Assembly: GCA_002746365.1 (NCBI GenBank)
Contig: NVWZ01000002.1
Coordinates: forward strand, 118,290-126,897
DNA length: 8,608 nucleotides
Direction of reading: 5' to 3'
From: Thiotrichaceae bacterium
GTDB taxonomy: Bacteria; Pseudomonadota; Gammaproteobacteria; SZUA-229
Part shown: positions 1-5,129 of the stretch, one piece after another
Numbering within the stretch: position 1 is the stretch's first letter
Layout: the number at the start of each line of letters is the position of its first letter
Translations under genes and position numbers: made by a program
Notes under the pieces: model-generated
Told to the model about the DNA's origin: nothing
What the model saw: only the letters and a program-made list of their open reading frames with translations
The model's database searches: none

Positions 1-432
1 GCTGACGACTACATAACTAAACCATTCGAAGAAAAAGAACTCATTGCCAGGATTCAAACCGTATTAAGACGAACTCAAGCGCAAGCGTCTTCCAACACTG
101 GAAAAACTCACGCAAATTTTGAAGGTTGGAGTCTTAATCTTGTCAATCAGCAATTGCATTCGCCTAATGGTGAAAATGTAGAAATTACCAGCACCGAATA
201 TCGTCTGTTATCAACCTTAATTAGCCGACCTAACGTCACCATACACCGCGAAGAAATACTTAATATTCTATCAGGTCGTGAATGGTCACCGCTGGACAGG
301 TCCGCAGACATGGCTATTTCAAAGCTACGTAAAAAGCTGACCTTATCCAAAGAAGATTCAGTACTGATACGCACTATTCGAAACAAAGGTTACCAGTTAA
401 TTGCAGAAGTCGATTACACCGACACACACTAA
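1..432 (+). CDS. OmpR/PhoB-family response regulator, C-terminal part (5' truncated by window edge)
   Basis: The frame is open from base 1 to the TAA at 430-432 and gives 143 residues. It begins with ADDYITKPF, the conserved end of a receiver domain, with the invariant Lys-Pro pair at residues 7-8. The receiver's last helix follows (about 10-27). After a short linker (about 28-40) comes a winged-helix DNA-binding domain (about 41-137). This carries the family signatures DRSADMAISKLRKKL (recognition helix region) and RTIRNKGYQL (C-terminal wing). By family knowledge it is a phosphorylation-controlled transcription factor paired with a sensor kinase. The phosphoacceptor Asp lies outside the window, so its integrity cannot be checked. 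No kinase gene follows: the next gene is convergent, 17 bp away. Its target genes cannot be inferred from the sequence. Confidence 0.93.
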   Translation, partial: ADDYITKPFEEKELIARIQTVLRRTQAQASSNTGKTHANFEGWSLNLVNQQLHSPNGENVEITSTEYRLLSTLISRPNVTIHREEILNILSGREWSPLDRSADMAISKLRKKLTLSKEDSVLIRTIRNKGYQLIAEVDYTDTH

Positions 433-460
433 AAACAGGTTCTACTCTACTAAATAGAAC
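431..460 (-). terminator. Possible weak rho-independent terminator in the convergent gap
   Basis: GTTCTA at 439-444 and TAGAAC at 455-460 form a perfect 6-bp inverted repeat with a 10-nt loop. Read on the minus strand, the hairpin is followed after four bases by five T residues (A run at 431-435), as expected for a terminator of the lipoprotein gene. The stem is short and AT-rich and it overlaps that gene's stop codon, so the call is tentative. No T run follows on the plus strand. Confidence 0.3.
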
Positions 461-1283
461 ATAACTCATATGAAGCGCCGGTACGCTTCGCCAATATCAC
501 ACGTTCTAACACCTTAGATCGATTGATAAACCCCGATGCCTTGGCAACAGAATAAGTCACTTCATAAATTTCAATACTGTCACAATTGTCACTAAAACTC
601 ATATTGAGTTTTGCTTGTTGCATAACATGTATAAATTCATCATTTGCAACAGTGGTAACGGATGACAATACTGCCGTACCAAAATTATTATCGATGGTAA
701 ACGTCCACAGATATTCAATGATTAACTTAACATCCTCTGCCGTCATATTAAGTAAAGTAATACGTCCTTTATATGTGTCATTCACACCATTACGATCCAG
801 GACATTGGCTTTCAGAATACGTTGTAGAAAAATAAACTCAGGTGTAGCTGGGTCCATTCGTGTAAATTGCCGATAGAGAGTTGTTTCTGTTACATCTACC
901 AGTTGTTTATAGGACGTCTGCAGCACAGCTGCCTGCTCTGACCAGAGCATCGCTTCTGTGGAGTCATCGCTAGTTAATTCAAAAATAGGCTGTCCGCTTC
1001 TACTAGCAAGGGGTAACAGATCAATGTTCTTAACGTGACTAGTCACGTAATAGTCATCACTTACAGACTGTTCCTGATAAAAACCTTCAGGCGTGCGCTT
1101 ATCGAAGTACAGAGCGCCAACAATAACCAAATCTTCCGATTGGCTAGCGCTGACTTTATCTAAATTATTGCCATCATTACCACCACTGCAAGCGGATAAT
1201 AAGAGCGCTATAAGACCACCACACAGAATGCGATTGAACTGCAAAACTATGGGATGATTTGGACATTTAGTTTTGCTGCTCAT
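450..1283 (-). CDS. Putative lipoprotein of unknown function
   Basis: The protein is 277 residues long and I do not recognise its family. The N-terminus is a lipoprotein signal: a polar stretch ending at Arg18, a hydrophobic core (about 19-29), then the lipobox L-S-A-C with the acylated Cys at position 32. A Ser follows the Cys, so there is no Asp inner-membrane retention signal, and by the Lol rule it would go to the outer membrane. A flexible Gly/Asn/Ser linker (33-50) leads into a mixed soluble domain. Cys234 and Cys275 are the only cysteines in the mature part besides the lipidated one and could form a disulfide. The start is supported by AGGAGG ten bases upstream. Upstream in the same direction lies a start-less coding fragment that stops 26 bp before this ATG, so the gene may be the surviving second member of a decayed operon. 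It is convergent with the response regulator. Nothing in the protein suggests a flagellar role. Confidence 0.82.
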   Translation of the reverse strand: MSSKTKCPNHPIVLQFNRILCGGLIALLLSACSGGNDGNNLDKVSASQSEDLVIVGALYFDKRTPEGFYQEQSVSDDYYVTSHVKNIDLLPLASRSGQPIFELTSDDSTEAMLWSEQAAVLQTSYKQLVDVTETTLYRQFTRMDPATPEFIFLQRILKANVLDRNGVNDTYKGRITLLNMTAEDVKLIIEYLWTFTIDNNFGTAVLSSVTTVANDEFIHVMQQAKLNMSFSDNCDSIEIYEVTYSVAKASGFINRSKVLERVILAKRTGASYELCSI

Positions 1284-1293
1284 AACCTGACTG

Positions 1294-1299
1294 CCTCCT
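1294..1299 (-). promoter_or_regulatory. Shine-Dalgarno of the lipoprotein gene
   Basis: The minus strand reads AGGAGG, a full consensus match, ten bases before the ATG at 1283. The spacing is slightly long but acceptable. It supports this ATG as the true start and argues that the gene is translated. Confidence 0.7.
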
Positions 1300-1309
1300 A
1301 TTGAGCGGG

Positions 1310-1498
1310 TTAATCCAAGATATCGGCATTAATGACAATATCTTTAACCGTATAGAGACCGTTCGTCGGATGATAAATTGTAACTGCGATTAAAAAAGGG
1401 TGACTAGAAATTCCAGGTACCTCCCCCCCGGTCGGTACTTCGAACCTGATTAGCCACCCAAACTGCAAAAAGTGATAATGAAAAGTGAAGCCTGTAAT
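1310..1498 (-). pseudogene. Start-less coding fragment upstream of the lipoprotein gene
   Basis: A minus-strand frame is open for 62 codons between a TAA at 1499-1501 and a TAA at 1310-1312. It has protein-like composition and includes IRFEVPTGGEVPGISSHPF and, at the C-terminus, VKDIVINADILD. It has no ATG or GTG. The only in-frame alternative start is a TTG at codon 11 with no Shine-Dalgarno. It stops 26 bp before the lipoprotein ATG, the spacing expected of an operon partner, so I read it as the 3' remnant of an upstream gene. A run of seven Gs (1423-1429 on the plus strand as Cs) lies inside it. One fewer G would join this end to another upstream frame that is also open, though that frame has no ATG either. 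The family is not recognised. It could also be chance. Confidence 0.45.
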
Positions 1499-1571
1499 TT
1501 ATACAGCAACAACTATAATTACTACTTCACCTTAGAGTATTCGGTAGTAAATGAAATTTCTTTAGCGTAAT

Positions 1572-1576
1572 AAGGA
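1572..1576 (+). promoter_or_regulatory. Shine-Dalgarno of the 51-aa ORF
   Basis: AAGGA lies seven bases before the ATG at 1584. This is the main reason to take the small ORF seriously in an otherwise degraded region. Confidence 0.45.
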
Positions 1577-1583
1577 CATAAAC

Positions 1584-1739
1584 ATGGAAACATTAAAAAT
1601 GTTTAAACCACCGAGGCACAAAGATTTTTCTTGGTATACAGCGTCGAATGACAATGTTAAGAGCACCCCTATTGCTTGTGCAGCTCAGGTTTTTGACTTT
1701 GTTAGAAAAATAAATAGACCATCAACATTCTTTATATAA
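1584..1739 (+). CDS. Small hypothetical ORF (51 aa), possibly a frameshifted remnant
   Basis: ATG at 1584 is preceded by AAGGA (1572-1576) with an ideal seven-base gap, and the frame runs 51 codons to TAA. The peptide starts METLKMFKPPRHKDF and is basic early on, with no signal peptide or membrane span. I do not recognise it. A TATAAT at 1514-1519 could be a -10 box, but I see no matching -35. Just past its stop, another plus-strand frame carries on with VTAGEIVPEVLALNY (1745-1789) and then stops, so the ORF may be the first part of a longer, frameshifted gene. It runs opposite to its neighbours, between the cheY remnant and the start-less fragment. Its reality rests on the ribosome binding site alone. 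Confidence 0.4.
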   Translation: METLKMFKPPRHKDFSWYTASNDNVKSTPIACAAQVFDFVRKINRPSTFFI

Positions 1740-1811
1740 ATAAAGTGACTGCTGGTGAGATAGTACCTGAAGTGTTAGCTCTGAATTACTAAATATTACA
1801 GCCATGAAGCC

Positions 1812-1927
1812 AGTACACCGTGTTATCGTCGTCTACTTATTCAAGTGTTGCTAAATCCGATTTCTATTAGTAAGTTTTTAATTATACGTCGCATGATAGA
1901 AAAATTATCTGCAACCAGTACGCTCAT
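1812..1927 (-). pseudogene. cheY: Decayed chemotaxis response regulator cheY (N-terminal remnant)
   Basis: From an ATG at 1927 the minus strand encodes 28 residues including LVADNFSIMRRIIKNLL and then GFSNT. This closely matches the start of CheY (E. coli has LVVDDFSTMRRIVRNLL followed by GFNN). An in-frame TGA at 1841-1843 ends it. One base out of frame, from 1836 to about 1816, the sequence gives VDDDNTV, which fits the conserved acidic EADDGxTA-type stretch that comes next in CheY. The gene therefore carries a stop, a one-base shift, and then no recognisable similarity. The phosphorylated-Asp region and the Lys-Pro region are missing. Even the retained part has Asn where the second acidic-pocket Asp should be. 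The position directly after fliA is the normal cheY site in gammaproteobacteria. Intact CheY reverses the motor by binding FliM; this copy cannot. The left boundary is approximate. Confidence 0.8.
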
Positions 1928-1967
1928 ACTTTTGTCCGAACATCATCTTTTAATTTTTCTAACATAT

Positions 1968-2735
1968 CTATAATTTATCATGTTCACTTTCTTTTTCATC
2001 AACCCAGTCACTCATCCTCGAACGCAACCTCACTAAAGCCTGACTATGAATCTGACAGACTCGGCCTTCTGTAATACCAAGAATCTCACCAATTTCTCGT
2101 AGATTAAAGTCTTCATCGTAATACAGAGCCACAACCATTTTTTCTCTTTCTGGTAAATGACTAATCTTTTCAGCTAATCCACATTTGAAACTTTCTTGCA
2201 AAATATTCTTATAAGGCCCATTAAATTCACTTGCTTTATATTCATCCTGACACCCACCAGAAAGTGCAATGTCTTCATAACTTAATACCTGACAACCTGC
2301 AGCATCTTTTATCATGTTGTAATATTCATCGGTCGAGATACCTAATACTTCAGCTACATCACTGGCTTTCGCATCACGCCCTTTTTCTTTTTCAACTTGA
2401 TTCATTGCTTCGGTTAATTGTCGTGATTTTTTGTAGACCGATCGCGGAGTCCAGTCACCTCGCCGAACTTCATCTATCATCGCACCCTGAATTCTTATTC
2501 TTGCGTAGGTTTCAAAACTTGCGCCTTTCGTAGCATCAAAGCCCTTTAATGCTTCAAACAAGCCAATCATTCCAGCTTGAACCATATCGTCAAGTTGAAT
2601 GTTAGAAGGTAATCTTGAAATCATGTGATACGCAATCCGTTTTACAAATGGAGAGTGCTCGGTCATCAGCGCATCATAATTAGGCCTTTCTTCTGAAATT
2701 GCACCGACATCTTCATAACTCGAAAGCATATTCAT
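1968..2735 (-). CDS. fliA: Flagellar sigma factor FliA (sigma-28)
   Basis: The protein is 255 residues, close to the usual ~240. It directs RNA polymerase to late flagellar and chemotaxis promoters and is held by FlgM until the hook is finished. Region 2 covers about residues 29-105, with LDDMVQAGMIGLFEALKGFD (core binding), FETYARIRIQGAMIDEVRR (-10 recognition and melting) and DWTPRSVYKKSR. Region 3 covers about 110-150. Region 4, with its helix-turn-helix, covers about 190-243 (LPEREKMVVALYY, LREIGEILGITEGRVCQIHS). I place the start at the ATG at 2735, not the one at 2741. It gives an ATGA overlap with the flhG stop and a seven-base gap from AGGAGG, whereas the upstream ATG would leave one base. 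The gene is probably translated by coupling to flhG. The C-terminal tail (about 244-255) is acidic. No clear terminator follows, and the next element is the broken cheY. Confidence 0.97.
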   Translation of the reverse strand: MNMLSSYEDVGAISEERPNYDALMTEHSPFVKRIAYHMISRLPSNIQLDDMVQAGMIGLFEALKGFDATKGASFETYARIRIQGAMIDEVRRGDWTPRSVYKKSRQLTEAMNQVEKEKGRDAKASDVAEVLGISTDEYYNMIKDAAGCQVLSYEDIALSGGCQDEYKASEFNGPYKNILQESFKCGLAEKISHLPEREKMVVALYYDEDFNLREIGEILGITEGRVCQIHSQALVRLRSRMSDWVDEKESEHDKL

Positions 2736-3691
2736 CCGCATGCCTCCTGTTGTGGAATAACAGTATTAAGCGATGTTGCCTGGGTTATATTAGTCACCAC
2801 CATTTCTAATTGAATGATACGTTCGACAAAAAACTTTAATTCACCAGATGAGTGTCCCTCTGATGACAGGGTATCTACTGGCCAATTATTAATTTGACGA
2901 CTTATTCGTTTGAATGCTAACGCAGATGGACTACGCGGGAATGCTTCTACCACTGCTCGTTGATGCTGCACTGACTTCCTTAATTTTTCATCGTATGGAA
3001 CAGTGCCTAAAAAACTCAGGATAACATCAAGAAATCGATCGGTTGCTTTAGTTAATTTTTTAAATAACGCACTGCCTTCACTAGCGTTATTCGCCATATT
3101 TGCCAATACATGAAAACGATTTACATTATGTTTTCGACTCATCACCTTCATAAAAGCATAAGCATCAGTAATAGACGCCGGCTCATCATGTACAACGACA
3201 ACGACATCCTGTGATGCTTTACAAAAATTGGTTACCGTATCAGAAAGACCAGCGCCGGTATCTACTATTAACACATCAATTGCGTGGCCTAAATCACTAA
3301 ATGCATTAATCAAACCCATCTGTTGTGATGGCGTTAGGTTAGCCATTTCATTGATACCGGATGATGCCGGTATGATTTTAATATTTTCTGGGCCATCGAC
3401 AATGATTTCTTCCAGTGTTCGCTCGCCGCTAATGACATGCGAAAGGTCGTACTCTGTAGTCAGCCCAAGTAATACATCGATATTAGCGAGACCTAGATCA
3501 CCATCCAGTACCATTACTTCTTTACCTTGCTTAGCCATAGCTAAAGCTAGATTGATTGATACATTGGTTTTACCCACACCGCCTTTACCACTGCTAATCG
3601 CAATAATTTTAAGGGGTCTGGGATGAATGATTCTACGTAGGTTGTCAGCCTGATCAGTTGAAGAGAAGACGTCCATATTAGATAATTGCAT
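2732..3691 (-). CDS. flhG: Flagellar number regulator FlhG (FleN/YlxH), MinD-like ATPase
   Basis: The protein is 319 residues. FlhG limits the number of polar flagella and stimulates the FlhF GTPase. Near the N-terminus it has the DQAxxLR activator motif (DQADNLR, residues 13-19). The deviant Walker A SGKGGVGKT follows (34-42), with the signature lysine typical of MinD/ParA ATPases. Next are the switch I region LDGDLGLAN (62-70) and Walker B with VLIVDTGAG (140-148). The C-terminal part (about 240-300, with LKFFVERIIQLEMVV) would carry the membrane-binding helix. I choose the ATG at 3691. It overlaps flhF by 14 bp and has a GGATGG six bases upstream. The longer open frame would need a TTG or GTG, and the ATG at 3676 has no ribosome site and would cut close to the DQA motif. 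Its stop overlaps the fliA start, so flhF, flhG and fliA are probably translationally coupled. Confidence 0.96.
   Translation of the reverse strand: MQLSNMDVFSSTDQADNLRRIIHPRPLKIIAISSGKGGVGKTNVSINLALAMAKQGKEVMVLDGDLGLANIDVLLGLTTEYDLSHVISGERTLEEIIVDGPENIKIIPASSGINEMANLTPSQQMGLINAFSDLGHAIDVLIVDTGAGLSDTVTNFCKASQDVVVVVHDEPASITDAYAFMKVMSRKHNVNRFHVLANMANNASEGSALFKKLTKATDRFLDVILSFLGTVPYDEKLRKSVQHQRAVVEAFPRSPSALAFKRISRQINNWPVDTLSSEGHSSGELKFFVERIIQLEMVVTNITQATSLNTVIPQQEACG
2743..2748 (-). promoter_or_regulatory. Shine-Dalgarno deciding the fliA start
   Basis: The minus strand reads AGGAGG inside the last codons of flhG. It is seven bases from the ATG at 2735 but only one base from the ATG at 2741, which settles the start of fliA. 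Confidence 0.8.
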
Positions 3692-4955
3692 TTGTAACCA
3701 TCCCACCAAACGAATACGCCAGCTCTTCTGAAGATGGCGGTTTATTAGTTTGTCGCATTAATTTCACAGCTTCTTTAACCAGTAACTGCCCTCTTGCCTG
3801 ATGTAAATTATCAGGAACTTTTTGACCATCACAGACAAAATGCAGTGGCAAATCATGCTGTATAAGAACTGACATCACCTCCCCTAAGCTGGCAGCCTCA
3901 TCTATTTTTGTTAACATACAACCACTGAGTTTTAATTTTTTGAAAGATCGAATGACTTCATCTTGTAGATTCAATTGCCCTGTAGCAGAAAGAACTAGAT
4001 AGTTTTTTATATTCATTCCTGTTAAATTTAGCGTCATTAATTGCTCACCTAAGCGGATATCTTTTTGACATATTCCCGCTGTGTCAATTAATGTTAATTG
4101 ATGTTCACTGCCTTCAGTTTTTACTCTGGCTTCTTTTAATAAGCATTTAAGCTCTGCTGCATCCGTTGCAACATGCACGGGTACTCCCAAAATTCTCCCA
4201 TAAGTTCTAAGTTGTTCATGCGCACCAATTCGATAATTATCAGTGGTTATTAAAGTTATCCCACGTCGGCCGTGTTTAAGTGCAAAACGTGCGGCTAATT
4301 TAGCGATAGTTGTAGTTTTTCCTACGCCAGTTGGTCCAATTAATGAAATAACTCCGCCATTTGTCAGTATGTCTTCATCGTCGATAGGAACTAATTTCGC
4401 TAAAATTTTTAGAGACTCTAACCAACTGTGTTTAGTGAGACCTTGATTCGCTGTGCGTTTAGCAATACTCTGACTAAGTTTTGAACTTAGTCCCAGTGAC
4501 ATTAATTGCTTTAATAAATTGGCATATAAAGGTTTAACTCTTCCTGTTTCACCCCAGGCAAATTGCATCAGTGGCGCTTCCATAATATTTCTTAATCCTT
4601 TAAGTTCATCCTGAATTTTATTTAATGTTGAAGCGTCTTGTTTTTTTTCAAGTTTATTCTCATTAAATTCGCTTGAATAATTTGATTCAGTAAACAATGA
4701 ATCGTTATATGTTTGTTTATTTAGATGTGCGTCATTGTGTCCAGCTAGTTCAGTCTTATTAACATGCGGTGACAAACTTTCAGGATTACCTAACGAAGAA
4801 CTAACCATCGCATCTTCGTAATCTAATGCAGCAATAATTTCCACACCACCCTGTACGCGTCGATTAGATAAAATAACAGCATCCGGTCCCTGATCTTCAC
4901 GTAACTCTCGTAATGCCTGACGTGAATCTGCGGCAAAATATCGTTTCATTTTCAT
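3678..4955 (-). CDS. flhF: Flagellar positioning GTPase FlhF (SRP-type)
   Basis: The protein is 425 residues. FlhF is a homologue of Ffh/FtsY that marks the cell pole for flagellum assembly. An N-terminal B domain begins MKMKRYFAADSRQALRELRE, as is typical of the family. A low-complexity Asn/Ser/Lys-rich linker (about 50-115) and the helical N domain (about 115-195) lead to the GTPase domain (about 198-400). Its motifs are all present: P-loop GPTGVGKT (207-214), TTDNYRIGAHEQLRTYGRI (about 237-255), DTAG (291-294) and the guanine-specificity motif TKID with DEA after it (349-354). I choose the ATG at 4955. It fits the family N-terminus and has AGAGGG eight bases upstream. A GTG three codons earlier would sit on that ribosome site. 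It follows a small membrane ORF after 40 bp and overlaps flhG. Confidence 0.97.
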   Translation of the reverse strand: MKMKRYFAADSRQALRELREDQGPDAVILSNRRVQGGVEIIAALDYEDAMVSSSLGNPESLSPHVNKTELAGHNDAHLNKQTYNDSLFTESNYSSEFNENKLEKKQDASTLNKIQDELKGLRNIMEAPLMQFAWGETGRVKPLYANLLKQLMSLGLSSKLSQSIAKRTANQGLTKHSWLESLKILAKLVPIDDEDILTNGGVISLIGPTGVGKTTTIAKLAARFALKHGRRGITLITTDNYRIGAHEQLRTYGRILGVPVHVATDAAELKCLLKEARVKTEGSEHQLTLIDTAGICQKDIRLGEQLMTLNLTGMNIKNYLVLSATGQLNLQDEVIRSFKKLKLSGCMLTKIDEAASLGEVMSVLIQHDLPLHFVCDGQKVPDNLHQARGQLLVKEAVKLMRQTNKPPSSEELAYSFGGMVTNAII

Positions 4956-4963
4956 GACAACCA

Positions 4964-4969
4964 CCCTCT
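4964..4969 (-). promoter_or_regulatory. Shine-Dalgarno deciding the flhF start
   Basis: The minus strand reads AGAGGG eight bases before the ATG at 4955. The competing GTG at 4964 overlaps this motif, so it is disfavoured. Confidence 0.65.
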
Positions 4970-4995
4970 CATCATTATGTATTTATTCTGTTTCA

Positions 4996-5127
4996 TTAGT
5001 ACCATCTTCCCACCTCCAACATACCGAACATAAATCCTGCTAACCATAAAACACTGACAACGAACATAAACGTAATGGTTTTCACTGCCTGGTATAAGCT
5101 AAATCGTTTTGTCGTTACTGTTATCAT
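4996..5127 (-). CDS. Small single-span membrane protein between flhA and flhF (43 aa)
   Basis: The ATG lies two bases after the flhA stop (TAA-GA-ATG) and the frame runs 43 codons to TAA at 4996-4998. The N-terminus is basic (MITVTTKRFSLYQAVK). A hydrophobic segment of about 18-20 residues (about 18-37) includes TFMFVVSVLWLAGFMFG. A short tail of LEVGRWY follows. By the positive-inside rule this predicts one membrane span with the N-terminus in the cytoplasm. No strong Shine-Dalgarno precedes it, so translation probably depends on ribosomes finishing flhA. It fills most of the 174-bp space between flhA and flhF. Its position after the export-gate genes suggests, by inference only, a role at the export gate or in membrane association of FlhF. 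I do not know a named family for it. A chance ORF is possible, but the tight spacing and clean membrane segment argue against that. Confidence 0.68.
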   Translation of the reverse strand: MITVTTKRFSLYQAVKTITFMFVVSVLWLAGFMFGMLEVGRWY

Positions 5128-5129
5128 TC

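Larger units (their letters stand above)
1284..1967. other. 684-bp region without an intact recognisable gene (decay/rearrangement junction)
   Basis: This gap separates the flagellar operon from the lipoprotein gene. In order of descending coordinate it holds a decayed cheY (about 1812-1927), a stretch with only very short frames (about 1740-1811), a 51-codon plus-strand ORF (1584-1739), and a minus-strand coding fragment without a start (1310-1498) containing a run of seven Gs. No clear terminator, tRNA, inverted terminal repeats or transposase fragment was found. Several broken frames in a row suggest a deletion, insertion or gradual loss of genes that once followed fliA. Confidence 0.7.

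Noticed and set aside
147..386. 79-codon minus-strand frame
   Set aside because: It is antisense to the response regulator's DNA-binding domain and its translation shows no recognisable domain.
154..432. Internal ATG at 154 as the start of a separate 92-residue gene
   Set aside because: The frame is open upstream to base 1 with clear receiver-domain sequence, so this ATG is internal to the response regulator.
472..489. GAAGCG / CGCTTC inverted repeat with six-base loop, considered as a terminator for the response regulator
   Set aside because: It lies inside the 3' coding part of the lipoprotein gene and no T run follows on either strand.
1519..1550. Perfect 7-bp inverted repeat TTACTAC / GTAGTAA, considered as an operator or insertion-sequence end
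   Set aside because: It is short and AT-rich with an 18-base spacer, does not extend outward, and is of a size expected by chance here.
3228..3626. 132-codon plus-strand open frame
   Set aside because: It lies opposite flhG, whose MinD-type motifs are all intact, and its translation has no recognisable domain. It is a shadow of the real gene.
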